From: CAWGAJ01 sp963820545
GTDB lineage: Bacteria; Planctomycetota; Planctomycetia; Pirellulales; Thermoguttaceae
DNA length: 64,000 nucleotides
Direction: 5' to 3'
Assembly (NCBI GenBank): GCA_963820545.1
Contig: CAWGAJ010000001.1
Span: forward strand, 248,001 to 312,000
The notes under the pieces: generated by a model
The model's database searches: none
What the model was told of the DNA's origin: nothing
The model's input: only the letters and a program-made list of their open reading frames with translations
Shown here: positions 8,296 through 19,053 of the stretch, piece by piece
How the letters are laid out: every line of letters begins with the position of its first letter
Position numbering within the stretch: the first letter of the stretch is position 1
Translations under genes and position numbers: made by a program

Positions 8296-11208
8296 CTATC
8301 GAGAAGTCGTCCGGCTTTGCAGGGCAATCACTTTTTTCAGCAAGGCATGGTATTGGGCGACCATGTCGGACCCGCTGAGGTTCGGACTGAGTATTAAGGT
8401 CGATTTGAGCAATTGTTCGGCCTGTTTTGCCTTTTCAGAAATCTGGTCTTGATCTTTTGTTTCGCAGGCCTGGCCGTACAATGCGGCGGCCAGGTTGTAA
8501 GTCACTTCATAGTATTCCGGCGGTTTCGTCATCATGCCCTGAAACGCGCCTCTCAGTTTCGTCCAATGGGTAATTGTTTCTTTATAATGCGCGGGATCTT
8601 TTTCCGACCAGGCCTGCAAAATGCGGCCTTGTTCCATGAGCGGTTCCAGGGCCCGGGGATTGGCGGCCGCTAGTTGCGCGGCTTGTTTGTTGGCCTCTTC
8701 ATAATCGCCGTTTTTGGCGAGCAAGTCCACCAGCCGGACCCGCACCCAGGTCAGCGCCTTTCCCGTTGTCTTGGCGTATGCGGGGTCTTTTTCCGCCTGG
8801 TTCGCCACGCGGAGATAAAGCTCCCGGGCGGCATCATTCAAGCCCACTGCCAGGCACGTATCGGCGAGGAAAATCGTGCCCGGCAGGGAAAACTGCTTGC
8901 GCGGCTTGATTTTGGCAAGCAATTTTGCCAGCAATTGGCTGACGGCGCTTAATTTCTCCTGGGCTTGTTTCGCGGCGACTGTGTTCACGGTGCCGGCCAC
9001 TGCCGACACTTCCGCTTCGGCTTGCTGGAGTTTTTTGCCGAGCATTTTGACCAGTTCCACCAGCGTGCCATTGACGGCGGGAACGTCCGGTCCCCCGTCG
9101 GCCAAAAACATGCCCATCTCGGTGGCTTGATCCAAATTGTTTTCGGCCAGGTACGCCCGCACCGCGCAGAGATACACGCGGGTGACGGTGTTATCCACGT
9201 TTTCCGGCGGGGAGTGTTTCACCGCGTCCATGAGCGGCAGCAACAAATTGATCGCTTCGTCCGTCTTGCCGCCCTCGAGTTTGATTTCGGCCAAAAGCAA
9301 TTGGGTTTCGATCAAGTTGCGGGAAAGGGGCTTATCCAGGTCGCTCTTTTTCCGCTGGAGCTTCAGACTAGTGTCCAGGTATTTCAATGCCTTCTGGAGA
9401 TCGGCCTCCATCTGCGAATTGTCCCGGCTTTCCTCGGGTTTTGCCTTTTCCGCCAGCCAGCGCCGCCAATACGTATCGGCGGCGAGCGAAAGCGCGTTGG
9501 GATAGCGGTCCGAGCGCGGATCGACCATCTCGAACACGGCCAGCGCTTCGTCGATTTTGCCTTGCGCCAAGCTGGCCTGGGCCAGCATCATGCGGGCCTC
9601 GTCGGCTTCGGGCTTGTCCGGCCAGTTATCTTCGATATGTTTGGCATACTTTTTCAGGCGATCCAGGGCCGCTGCTTTTTGCCCGACCGGAGCAACGAGG
9701 TACGAATTTAGCGCGGCCGAAACCACTAGCGAACCGGCCATGGGCGCCGAGGGAGTTTCTTTATGTTCAGCCATGACCTTTTCCGCCGTGGCAATACACT
9801 CTTCCCACTTGCCCGCGATCAACTGCGCGGGCCTGCATATAAATCGCGCTGGCCAACGACTCCCGCGCCTTCTGACGCTGCGCCTCATCGGTATTCGCCT
9901 TGTCGGCGAATTTCAAGGCCTGGGCGTAGTAGCCGGCTGCTTCATTCCATTGTTCGCCAAGGGCGGCGGCCTCGGCCAGGGCCAGGGCTTCTTCGAACGA
10001 TCCCGGCTCCGCGCCTTTCACACCCGATTTGAGGTATTGGCGGCGCAGCAAAACCGCCTCTTGCTGATACGGACTATTGACTTGACTCATTTCCGCCAGC
10101 AGGCCAACGGCGCTGGAAACGAGCTTTGATCTTTCCGATCCGGCGGCGCTTTGCGCGGCGGCAAGTTGGGCCTTGGCCAGATCCAAGGCAATGCCTTGAA
10201 ATCCTTCGGTCTGACTGAGCCGGGTTTTGCGATATTGCTGCACCCATTTACCGGCCTCCTCCAGGAATTGCAGCGGCGAGCGTTTGGCCAGAATCATCAT
10301 GCGGAAATGCTCCACCTGGCTGAACAGCGCCTGCAATTCCGCGTCTTTTTGCGGCTGTCCCGGCTCGGGAGCATTGGCCAGCACTTCGTCGTATATATCC
10401 AGCGCCGTTTGTAAATCGCCCAGTTCTTCCGTGGTCTTGCCGTGCCACATGTGCGCCAGCAGGCCGACCATCTCCATGCGGTTGGCTTGGAAGATGGCGT
10501 CGAAGGCGGCGGCCGCCGTTTTCAGGGCCTGTTTCCGCTCCGGGCTGCCGGGATCCGGGTAAGTCTGGGCCAGATAGTAATCGATCAAGGCCTGCTGCAA
10601 GCGGATGTTCATCAGTTCCGCCTCGAGCTCCTGCTGCTGCTTGAGGATTTCCCGATCCTCTCGTTTCAGCGTGCGTTTCGGCGGCGCCGGCAGCGAGTCT
10701 AAGCGGGCCTGGTACTTTTTATCCATCTCTTTCAGCCGCACTCGCGCCTCCTCCAAGGCCGCCCGGGCAGCTTGGAATAATTTGGCCTTTTGCTCCTTTT
10801 CGCCGGAGTTGCGCCGCGCGGAGATTTTTCAGGGCCCGTTCCAGTGCGAAGTTGGCCCACAGGGCCTCGCCCTCAACCGCTTGCGCATGATGGGGATTTT
10901 CCCGGATAAACTTGGACAAGTGCCTTTCCGATTCACGTATCAATGACTCGGCGTCCTGGGCATTATAAGCGTTCTGCGCCGCTGCGCAAACTACGGCTCA
11001 TTTCCAGGTCCCAGGTTTCGCGCAGCTCCTTGGGCACCTCGTCGTGCTCTTTGAGCGTCTTCAGATAATCCACGGCCACGTCGCCGTAGCCTTGCTCTTG
11101 CAGGGCGTGCAGAAACTCCAGCGGCCGAACTTCGTCGCCGTATGCGCACCCACAGCGGCCTCCGATAATCAGCACGCAGACTATGGCCCACAATCGAGCG
11201 GCTTTCAT
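8296..11208 (-). CDS. Large secreted TPR-repeat protein (frameshifted in this sequence)
   Basis: Four consecutive frames form one protein of about 970 residues. A signal peptide (MKAARLWAIVCVLIIGGRCG) is followed by helical repeats with TPR spacing, for example DLQTALDIYDEVLANAPEP and GKIDEALAVFEMVDPRS. Breaks occur near 10975-10983, 10809-10816 and 9823-9829. At each one, adding a GC to a GCGC tract restores continuous sequence (for instance SGAQNAYNAQDAES). The gene begins 2 bp after the preceding membrane-protein stop and closes the ExbB/ExbD operon. It is therefore probably the periplasmic, protein-binding partner of that energised complex. TPR proteins in this position are common in planctomycetes. 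Confidence 0.75.
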
Positions 11209-11210
11209 GA

Positions 11211-12236
11211 TTACATCATATTGTCCGACTCATGGTGTTTGGAATCGGAATCGGCAAACTCAGTACCTTCCGGCAGTTCATTGGTCTTGGCTTTTGTGAG
11301 CCAGTCTTCCAGCCCCACGCCGCCCGGTTTTGCCGGCATTGTTGACGTGGTTTGTAATCTGCGGCGCGGTTTCCACAAAAGCAGTCCCCATCTTATTATT
11401 ATATAAATCAAAAAAACCGCCAGCAAAATTAATCCCCATTGCCAGTCGGAACCCTGGGCTGAAGGTTTTTCAACGGGATGCCAAATCAGTCGGCCCACGA
11501 ACAAGGGCGCTTGCAGCGCTATGTCGCGGGGCTTGGCCCCGGCTTCCTTGTAACCCTGCGTCTTGAAAAAATATCCTACCAAGGTGGCCTTTTCATACAC
11601 CTCCGGTCCAATCGGCATTCCTTTGGGCAGGTCGATCACCACGCCCACGTAAAGCCATGACTTCGACTCGTTAGTCCATCCCCACACTTCGTAAAGAGTA
11701 CGATTGTTGTGCGTGTATTTGAGAATGCGCCGTACGTTGAGTTTCAAGGCGAACAATTGCCCGCGATATTTGTCGGGCGCCTGATAAAATTGATTGAACA
11801 CCGCGTCCTTTCGTGCGCGCTTTTGCATCTCAGCCAAGGATTGATTTTCCACCCATTGCAACAGGCGATTGTAAGCCGGCATTTCCTCGGGCTGGATTGA
11901 AAGCGCCCCATCCGCAACCGCCTGCAACTCTTCCTGGAGTGCTTCCTTCTCTTCGGAATCCTGGTCCGTGGCGCCGCCGGGCGCCGGCGTTGTTGTCTGG
12001 GAACTATTTGCATCCACTGGTTTGTTTGCCGCTGCCGGCCCTTTCTCCATGCGTTCCGGTGCATTCCGGATCTGATTTGTCGGCACTTCGGCGACCAGCC
12101 AAGTCCAGGTGTTTGGGTCCCCGCTGCGGCGGATCAGCAAAAACAGCACCCCCAGCATCATGATCATGGTCATGACTCGCATCAATTCATTCCCCTGGAA
12201 CAGAGTTCGGGGCGATGCCGATCGGTGACGACTCAT
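11211..12236 (-). CDS. Membrane protein of the ExbB/ExbD/TPR operon
   Basis: This 341-residue protein has an N-terminal membrane anchor (MRVMTMIMMLGVLFLLI, probable true start at residue 19), a Pro/Thr/Glu-rich linker, and a soluble beta-rich domain (about 140-250: RGQLFALKLNVRRILKY.. then WGWTNESKSWLYVGVVIDLP). A second membrane helix follows near 272-292 (GLILLAVFLIYIIIRWGLLL), then a charged cytoplasmic tail. It lies between two ExbD genes and the TPR gene. I infer that it couples the proton-driven complex to the periplasmic TPR protein. No named family was recognised. Confidence 0.6.
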   Translation of the reverse strand: MSRHRSASPRTLFQGNELMRVMTMIMMLGVLFLLIRRSGDPNTWTWLVAEVPTNQIRNAPERMEKGPAAANKPVDANSSQTTTPAPGGATDQDSEEKEALQEELQAVADGALSIQPEEMPAYNRLLQWVENQSLAEMQKRARKDAVFNQFYQAPDKYRGQLFALKLNVRRILKYTHNNRTLYEVWGWTNESKSWLYVGVVIDLPKGMPIGPEVYEKATLVGYFFKTQGYKEAGAKPRDIALQAPLFVGRLIWHPVEKPSAQGSDWQWGLILLAVFLIYIIIRWGLLLWKPRRRLQTTSTMPAKPGGVGLEDWLTKAKTNELPEGTEFADSDSKHHESDNMM

Positions 12237-12347
12237 TTTTAATGGTTAGTGGAGAGTGGTTAGTGCAAAACCGCAGCTCGACTGAGCTCTCCGAAGTCAA
12301 GTGGTTTCTTATTCTGCATTCATCCTTCATCCCTCAGCCTTCATCCT

Positions 12348-12878
12348 TTACCCGCCGGGCAGTTCCACAAAGCTGAGTTTCGACAATCTTTGGCCGCCGG
12401 GCAGCTTAAGGTGCGTGCAAATGTCAACCACTTTCATTAGTGCGTCATAACGCAATTTGCCGCCCACCTGGATCAGCACCTGCTCGAAGGAATTGCCGGG
12501 ATCGGCGAAAATCTGTTGCAGTCGCGCATCCAACGCCGAAAGATTTGCCACGCCGCTTTCGCCCACGCCCAAGGAACCGATCTCCCCCGACGCATCGGGA
12601 AAGACGCTGATGGTGAGCGTCTCCACGCCCTTGACGGGATTGGTGTTCGTGAAATCAGAGCCTACCTGTTCGGTGCCTTTGGTAACCGGTTGGGGCGGAG
12701 GCAAGCGGAGCGAAATCTGTCCTTCGATCGGGGCCGGCCGGAAGGTGAGAATGAAAAATGTGAGCAATTGGAAGGCCATATCGAGCATGGAGGCCATGTT
12801 CAACTCGACCTCGGATTGTTGTCGTTGATAGCGGCGGGGACGACGCATAACAGTATCTTTTTTGCGGATTTCCGGCAC
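12348..12878 (-). CDS. ExbD/TolR family biopolymer transport protein (second copy)
   Basis: ExbD/TolR proteins form the proton-channel dimer with ExbB/TolQ pentamers. Here a short basic N-terminus precedes the membrane helix NMASMLDMAFQLLTFFILTF with the conserved Asp that carries protons (in SMLDMAF). The C-terminal periplasmic domain ends RYDALMKVVDICTHLKLPG. The annotated frame starts with GTG overlapping the upstream stop. The ATG at 12848 (MRRPRRYQRQ) is an alternative start and leaves a typical ExbD length. Both tandem ExbD copies are intact. Confidence 0.88.
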   Translation of the reverse strand: MPEIRKKDTVMRRPRRYQRQQSEVELNMASMLDMAFQLLTFFILTFRPAPIEGQISLRLPPPQPVTKGTEQVGSDFTNTNPVKGVETLTISVFPDASGEIGSLGVGESGVANLSALDARLQQIFADPGNSFEQVLIQVGGKLRYDALMKVVDICTHLKLPGGQRLSKLSFVELPGG

Positions 12879-13336
12879 TAAGCCGGTTTATTTAAGGCCT
12901 TCAGGGCGAATTTGCGGTAGCCGTTGTCCTGGCAGGCTTTGATCACGCGATTGAGCAACTTAAACGGGGTGGACCGGTCGGCCCGGATCACTACCGTGGA
13001 AGGCAATTCGTCGCCGAACTTCAGGTCCGGATTTATGCGCCGCGCCCAAAGCAGCGTGGCCTGGGCCTCGCCGGCAATATACGTTTCGATATCCTTGGGG
13101 ATCCCATAGATGATTAGTTTGCCGTCGCTGGTGACATTCAGGATCAACAGATCCTCTTGACCCTTGGTGTCCACGGGTCGCGCGGAACCAACCACCGGCA
13201 ATTTGAGGCTCAGGTCCAAGGCCGCCGACTTGAAGTTGATCACCAACATGAAGAAAGTGATCAACTGGAAGACCATGTCCAAAATGGGCACGAGATTCGG
13301 CTCGGCCTTGGTTTTTTGCAATAGCGATGCAGACAT
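12878..13336 (-). CDS. ExbD/TolR family biopolymer transport protein (first copy)
   Basis: A 152-residue ExbD. The basic tail is followed by NLVPILDMVFQLITFFMLVI with the proton-carrying Asp in ILDMVF. The periplasmic domain (about 45-150) ends PFKLLNRVIKACQDNGYRKF, matching the family C-terminus. It lies 26 bp after exbB and its stop touches the next ExbD gene. Two different ExbDs would be expected to heterodimerise in the ExbB pore. Confidence 0.9.
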   Translation of the reverse strand: MSASLLQKTKAEPNLVPILDMVFQLITFFMLVINFKSAALDLSLKLPVVGSARPVDTKGQEDLLILNVTSDGKLIIYGIPKDIETYIAGEAQATLLWARRINPDLKFGDELPSTVVIRADRSTPFKLLNRVIKACQDNGYRKFALKALNKPA

Positions 13337-13362
13337 GAATATTTTTCAATTGGCTATTACGC

Positions 13363-14188
13363 TTAGGCGGTCGTGGTATCGGTTGCGGGGGGCCTTTTGC
13401 TTCGCACCGCATGGGAAAACTGCCGCAGGAAATGGTCCGCGGCCACGGCGGTGGTAACCGAAATATGTGCCACCCGGTTGCGGAACAAGGCGAAAAAGTA
13501 AATCGCCGGCACAGCCAGCCCCACCCCTTCGAAGGTCAATATGAGCGATTTGGAAATCCCGCCGGCCACTTCGCTGGATTTCATTTGCACGTCCGAGCGG
13601 GCGATAACACTGAAGCATTCGATCATCCCCAGCAGGGTGCCCAGCAGCCCGATCATCGGCCCCAGCGTGCCGAGCACGGCCAACATGCTGATTTTCTTTT
13701 CCATTTCCACGGTCATGGCGTCGCCCACGCGCTCCATCGATTCGCGGGCTTCGGGCAGCCCGTTGGGCAACTCGGAAATGCCCGTGGTCAACAGGCGGCT
13801 GAAAAACGAGTCGTCCTCCTTGACCGTGTCGAAAACGCCCTTGAAATCGCGTTGCGCCAGGCGCTCTTCACAGCGACCGATAATCTCCGGCGGGATGGCC
13901 ATGGGGATGCGCAACTCGAAAAACAGCCGCGCCACAGTGCTGACAAAATAGATGGAAAGCAACAAGATTACCAATCCGATAAATCCCGAAGATTCCACTA
14001 TGTATGTAAACCACGACTTGGTTTCTTGCTTCTCGACGGTTTGGCTTTCCTCCGCCGCGGCGGGTTTCTGCGCCTTGTCCGCCGCCCAGGTCGGGCGCGA
14101 GGCCATGCTCACGGCCAAGAAAGTCCAGAGTACGAAAAACAGTAAAAACCAAGCACTGATTGCGCATCAAGCGCCGCTGAAATTCCAT
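13363..14188 (-). CDS. ExbB/TolQ/MotA-family proton channel protein
   Basis: The product has the three-helix ExbB layout: a first helix near SSGFIGLVILLLSIYFVSTV, then the conserved block KKISMLAVLGTLGPMIGLLGTLLGMI and the last helix LTFEGVGLAVPAIYFFALFR. An extra N-terminal signal peptide, as in many planctomycete ExbB proteins, is visible only if a GC is added near 14161-14166. The frame beginning at the ATG at 14188 then reads LMRAISAWFLLFFVLWTFL and continues into the main frame. Without that correction the frame starts at 14118. First gene of the operon. Confidence 0.88.
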
Positions 14189-14488
14189 TTCCTCAGCTCC
14201 TCTTCTCTAGTTAAACAGCGGCCTTGCCGGGCCGCTTGCGGTTGTCTGGTAAAAACTCCATAAAAACAGGCATTCCTCGCCAAGCTAACATCTGTGTATT
14301 ACTGAAGTTATCTCCATAGCCTCAATAATGTATTATCACCTTTATTGAAATAATGTCTACAATCCGCTTTGGAGATAAATAATGAGTCGGTGCTCGCCGT
14401 GCGGGAAAGGCCAGTTATAATGATTGCAACAGTTGATCCGGCAATTTAGCGCTTTTGACCGGTCCGCCGCGGCAATTTCTTCCCCGCG
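14189..14488. other. Intergenic region, likely exbB-operon promoter
   Basis: No gene is supported here. It contains an inverted pair around 14300-14385 (ttatctccatagcctcaataatg.. and ..caatccgctttggagataa), which could be a hairpin or operator. It separates the ExbB operon (leftward) from the end of the DUF2784 gene (also leftward). Confidence 0.35.
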
Positions 14489-14897
14489 CTACTGATCGGC
14501 GGAAAACTTCCTCGGCCAACGCGGCGGGGCCAGAATGAGAACGATCAGCACGGCCAGCCCAAAAAGACAATAGGTCGTGATGATCACGGCCGGCGGCACC
14601 TCCCAAAACATGAACTCGTGAATCCAGCGCGATAAATGATCCCTGTTGGACGCCCTCGCCGGCCTTTTCGCGGAGCTTGTCTTCCCAGGAAGTCAACGGG
14701 CAATCCAGACGCAACAGCGATTCCACCACCACGCCGGCAATCATCAGAAAGTGGATCATGCGGAACCAGAAATTCCGCACCCACCGCCAACGAAGCGCGA
14801 CCCCCAGCAAAATCGCCACCAGACCAAGGACGATAAAAAGGACGTACGCCAAATGGATTATTAGCACCAAGTCGGCGATAAAACGGTACGAGTTCAT
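14489..14897 (-). CDS. DUF2784 membrane protein (frameshifted in this sequence)
   Basis: The start is the ATG at 14897 (MNSYRFIADLVLIIHLAYVL). DUF2784 proteins are short inner-membrane proteins of unknown function. The family pattern is clear: helices at about 8-35 and 43-62, then LLRLDCPLTSWEDKLREKAG, the most conserved region. The frame breaks near 14626-14632. Adding a GC there gives IARWIHEFMFWEVPPAVIIT and a final helix ending RKFSADQ, with the stop at 14489. Without the correction the frame runs into unlikely Arg/Gly-rich sequence. Confidence 0.75.
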
Positions 14898-14914
14898 GGA
14901 TTGGAGATTGGAAT

Positions 14915-15768
14915 TTATAATTCCTGAAACGCCCTCGGCAAATAATCCACCAGATCGCGGGCGATCAGCGATACTTCGCCAAAGTGTTTTGCGGCCAGAT
15001 CGCCGGCCAGTCCGTGCAGATGGCGCCAAGTCTGGCAGCGGCATAGGGCTCAAGATGTTGGCATAAAAGCGCGGTGATAAGCCCGGTCAATATATCGCCC
15101 GAGCCGCCCGTGGCCATGCCCGGGTTGCCCGTGGTATTGATCGCCTGCCGCTTGCCGTCGGTCACTAGCGTACCATCTCCTTTGAGCAGGATCACAATGC
15201 CGCATCGAGCGGCCAGATCCACAGCCGCTTGTTGCCGTTCTTCGCCTTCCAGTTTTTTACCGACCAGCCGGGCAAACTCGCCGGGATGCGGGGTCAAGAT
15301 GCGCGGCCCGCCGGGCTTTGAAAGAATTTCAGGTTGCGTGGATAAGGCGTTTAGGGCGTCGGCGTCCACGACCATGGGTTTGGCGATTTTCCGATAAAGC
15401 CGGGCGACCAGTTGGTCCAACTCGGTCGAGCGTCCCAGCCCGGGCCCAACGGCCAAAACCGTGGCCGAGATCTCGTGTTCGATAATTTGCTCATAGGCTT
15501 TGATGCTTATTCTGCCCGCGGCATCGGCCGGCAAAGGCACGGTCATGTAGGAAGGCTCAAAACCAGCGATGGTTTCCAGGCAGACATCCGGCACGGCCAG
15601 CCTTACCAATCCCGCCCCGCCCCTAAGCGCCGCCATGCCGGCCAGCGCTGCCGCCCCGCTCATCCCTCGCGACCCGCCCACAATCAGCGCCGTGCCGAAA
15701 TCGCCCTTATGCGCATCCGGACTGCGCGGCGCAAGTTTCGGCAACGGTTCGTTTGTGAATGTCGTCAT
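14915..15768 (-). CDS. nnrD: ADP-dependent NAD(P)H-hydrate dehydratase (frameshifted near C-terminus)
   Basis: This enzyme repairs damaged NAD(P)H hydrates, using ADP in the bacterial form. It is a ribokinase-like fold. Visible motifs are GDFGTALIVGGSRGMSGAA near the N-terminus, ILTPHPGEFARL, LLKGDGTLVTDG and the catalytic TTGNPGMATGGSGDILTGLI. The start is the ATG at 15768 (MTTFTNEPLP). The longer frame extends upstream into top6B and is spurious. Near 15022-15027 one base seems missing. In the next frame the C-terminus reads HLHGLAGDLAAKHFGE and stops at 14915. The epimerase domain often fused to it is absent. It follows top6B by 20 bp. Confidence 0.88.
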
Positions 15769-15788
15769 GGGAAGAGCATATTTAATTT

Positions 15789-17827
15789 TTAAGCTGATGT
15801 CTGCACCACGGGCTGGCCGGGCTCGACGATCAGCACGTTTTTGCCGAACTCTTCGGCTTCTTCTTCGACTCGTCGGCCGCGGTCGTCGAGTTGCACATCG
15901 GCTTCGGCGGTCCGCTTTTTCGCCACTGTGAGCAGTTGATGATAGAGTTTTTCGCGATTGCCGTTGTTGATGCGGCTGACGGCTGTAGCCACTTCGCCGA
16001 TGTAACGCAAGAACAAATTCCGCCGTTCGCCTTCGTGTCGGGTGCGTTGCCGGCGGCGGAGATACATGCCCAATTTGCGTCCCACGGCCTGCAAGGCTAG
16101 GCGGATTTCCTTTTGAATTTCCGGATACGAGGCGACGGCCTCTTTCGATTCGCTGGTAAACGGCACCCACACGCTGGCCATGTGGACCATCAGCGTGACC
16201 GGGCCGGCAGGCAGCGAGCCGCGCGACTGCGTTAGTCCGTACGCCCGCCAGTTGGTTTGGATCACGGTCTGCGTGATGGCGCAAGCGCCGGCCTGGAACT
16301 GTAGCGGCACGCGGTTGGCGTAGCGGAGGATGTTCATTGTCTGGCCGTCGCTGAGATTGACGTTTTGCAGGGCCTGATGGAGCTTGTCGATTTCAGCCGG
16401 CTTGAGATTGCCCGGCGAAACGCGAATCTTGGCGGCGGCTTTGTCCAGAATGCGGTCGGCGGCGTCGGCGCCCAGTCCTTGGAAGGTGGTGATCAGGAAT
16501 TGGCGCAGCGTGCGCGTGTCGCTTTCATCGAGCAATTCCGCCAGCATGTCGCGCGAGACCCGATGCGCCATGGCGCGCCGCCGTAGGCCAGACCGACTTC
16601 GATGGCAAAGGGATTGCCCCGATAAACCGACGGCGGTCGCGTGGCCGCCGTGTAAAATTCGCCCGGCACCACCTGGTGCAGACCTTTGAGGATCAATTCC
16701 TCGCCGATGGGCGAAATGCAGTCGGTAGCCGGGGCGGGAATCTTCGTCTGCTGGATGGCCTGATAAAGCAGGTCGGCCTCATGCCGGCCGATCTTTTTCG
16801 GATGCGAGCGCGTGCCGATCTTGGCCGCCGCGCAAATCCTCCTGGCCACCGCGGGCGAAACCCGCGAAAACGACTTGATCAAAAACTGCGCGGTTGTCGG
16901 CGCCTTGGTCTCTTTGAGCATCCCCACCAAGCGGCCCAGTTCCACGCCGTAAGGATGCGGTTTGATTTCCTTGGGCTCCGGCGGAAGCACTTCGGCCACC
17001 CGCACATACTCGATTTTGGTGTCGTCGGGATCGACGTAATGGATCGCCACGTGCGGATTGGCAATGGCGGTTTGTTCGAGATATTCATCGACGCTGCCGC
17101 GGCCGCGCTGGTATTTGCCTTCCAGTTCGATGGTCACGCGCGTGCCGTGGTCCAAGTCGATCCATTCGATGCCATGTTTTTCGATGGCCTTTGCGTCGGC
17201 TGCACCGGGCGGAATTTCCACGCCCTCGCCGCGCCCGTTCAGGATTTCAGGTAAGTTGCGCTTGGTGTCGATCTGGATCTCATAATAATGGGCCGGCTCG
17301 CGCCTGGAAACCTTCGACATGATCTTGACCGGCTTGCCCGTGGTCAACAGCCCATACATCCCCGCCGCGCTGATGCCAATCCCTTGCTGACCGCGGCTCA
17401 TGCGCAAGCGATGAAATTTTGATCCGTAGAGCAACTTGCCGAAAATCAGCGGAATGGTCTTTTTCAGGATTCCCGGCCCGTTGTCTTGCACGCCGACCTT
17501 GAACCGCTCGCCGTTTATGCGCTGGATATGGACCCAGATCTCAGGCAAGATGCCGGCCTCTTCGCAGGCGTCCAGGGCGTTGTCGACCGCCTCCTTGACC
17601 GTGGTGAGCAATGCCCGCCGCGGACTGTCGAAGCCCAACAGGTGGCGGTTTTTGGCGAAAAACTCGCTGACCGAAATATCCCGTTGGCTGGCGGCCATGG
17701 AATGGGCGGTTGCCCGGCGACGAGGCCGCTGGGATCTGCCACCGCTGCCATTGCCATTCGAGCCGGTAGGCGAGTTGGAATTTGTTGCAGGTAATTGCGT
17801 CGATTTCAAAGCGGCATCCACTGGCAC
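15789..17827 (-). CDS. top6B: DNA topoisomerase VI subunit B (frameshifted in this sequence)
   Basis: Top6B is the ATPase half of the type IIB topoisomerase, mainly archaeal but present in some bacteria. The N-terminal 48 residues are low-complexity. The GHKL ATPase follows: N-box VKEAVDNALDACEE (77-90), QDNGPG (114-119), the GKLLYGSKFHR signature and SRGQQGIGISAAGMYG (144-159). The helix-two-turn-helix and transducer domains come after. The frame breaks at 16571-16580. One base added in the GGCGCG tract joins VGLAYGG to AMAHRVSRDM. No top6A gene lies next to it; nnrD follows instead. Confidence 0.9.
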
Positions 17828-18263
17828 ACTAAAACTCCCTCAAGTGGGTTAATAAAAAATTGATTAGGTCATTAGCATGAAATGCCCTCACCCTAACCCT
17901 CTCCCAGTGGGGAGGGGGCTGCACTTGAACCATCTGCCAATGGGAGATGGGTCTGTACTTGGCGGATTATAACGATTATAGCGGCAACAGCCCACATGTC
18001 TTTCCTTGCTTTTTCTGCATATTGCGCCTTTTCGCTTTATCCCTTAAATAAAGATTCACCCGCAATACCGCTGCAAGCCGAGATTTTTATTGAGGCTTTA
18101 GGCAGTAGGATTTAGGCTGTAGGCCGGAGGTAGTGGAGAGTGAAGAGTGCTGAACCCTGAACCCTTGTTGCTGCCCACTCCGCCTTCGGCGGACCGTCCG
18201 CTGACCACTGTTTTCTAGCCCCTGACCTCTGACCCCTGACCTCTGAAATAAAGGAGTCCTTTT
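17828..18263. other. Repeat-rich intergenic region
   Basis: No gene. It contains a palindromic ccctcaccctaaccctctcccagtgg-type element around 17883-17920 (a related copy is at 61608-61645). Degenerate tandem repeats follow: gaaccct at 18146-18160 and gacctctgacccct at 18218-18246. A ribosome-binding site (aaaggagt) precedes the next gene. Confidence 0.6.
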
Positions 18264-18587
18264 ATGATACGCAGCCTGTTATGTGCGGTGATCATTTTTC
18301 TGACAATGTTGGCGGCTTTAAACTGCAATACCGCAGCGGTCCAGGCGGCCGGCCGAGAGAGTGCGCCGGGCGATTTGTTTTACAACTTCTATGTCCCGCC
18401 GGTCGGTTACCCGAGCGTCGGTGCGCAATTATATCCCAGCCCGCGACCCACGCCGCCGCTGGTCGGCTGGACCTATGTCACCTACCAGCCGCTAATGCCC
18501 CATGAATTCCTCTATCACCATCATCGCGTTTATAAGACCTATCATTACGATACTGGCCCCACACGAACTAGCGTGTGGTGGCACTGA
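18264..18587 (+). CDS. Small exported Tyr/Pro/His-rich protein
   Basis: A 107-residue protein with a signal peptide (about 1-29, hydrophobic core AVIIFLTMLAALNC). The mature part is rich in Tyr, Pro and His, including YNFYVPPVGYPSVGAQLYPS and HEFLYHHHRVYKTYHY. Proteins of this composition recur as uncharacterised exported proteins in planctomycetes and might be envelope or metal-binding proteins. The strong upstream RBS aaaggag supports the start. It is followed by another exported protein with similar surroundings. Confidence 0.65.
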   Translation: MIRSLLCAVIIFLTMLAALNCNTAAVQAAGRESAPGDLFYNFYVPPVGYPSVGAQLYPSPRPTPPLVGWTYVTYQPLMPHEFLYHHHRVYKTYHYDTGPTRTSVWWH

Positions 18588-18660
18588 GAATAGGGAATAG
18601 GGGATAGGCAATAGGGGATAGGGAAGAGTTGGGAAGCGAATTATTAAGGATACCTAAACA

Positions 18661-19032
18661 ATGAAATACAAATTCACAATTGCTTTTATATCTCTGCTGT
18701 GTCTGGCGGCGGCCACACAAGCACTGGCGGGCGGATATGGTTCGCTTAAAGGCTGGAAAGCCTATCGCATGGCTCAGACTTATCCCTGGCACGGCGATTA
18801 TTACGATGTGGCCTGGGGTATGCCCGTGGCCCTGGTCGTGCCGCCCACGGCCGAGAATCAAACCAAGATGGGCTGGGGCGTAGGCACAAGACGCATTGTG
18901 CCCATCGAACACCAATTCCAGCGCAATTATCCCGGGCCCGGCGTCTACAGCCGCGCCGGCTTCCTGCCCACGCCGCCTTGGCCCAGCGACACCGATCAAT
19001 TCGGCGACTACTATATCCGCGGCCCGTGGTAA
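18661..19032 (+). CDS. Small exported protein of unknown function
   Basis: A 123-residue protein with a signal peptide (1-24, FTIAFISLLCLAAATQALAG). The mature domain is rich in aromatic residues and Gly/Pro (MAQTYPWHGDYYDVAWGMPV, ending DYYIRGPW). It lies 73 bp after the preceding exported protein across a degenerate gggaatagggga repeat, so the two may form a secreted pair. No family with known function was recognised. Confidence 0.65.
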   Translation: MKYKFTIAFISLLCLAAATQALAGGYGSLKGWKAYRMAQTYPWHGDYYDVAWGMPVALVVPPTAENQTKMGWGVGTRRIVPIEHQFQRNYPGPGVYSRAGFLPTPPWPSDTDQFGDYYIRGPW

Positions 19033-19053
19033 AGATAGAGGCAGGTTAGGACC

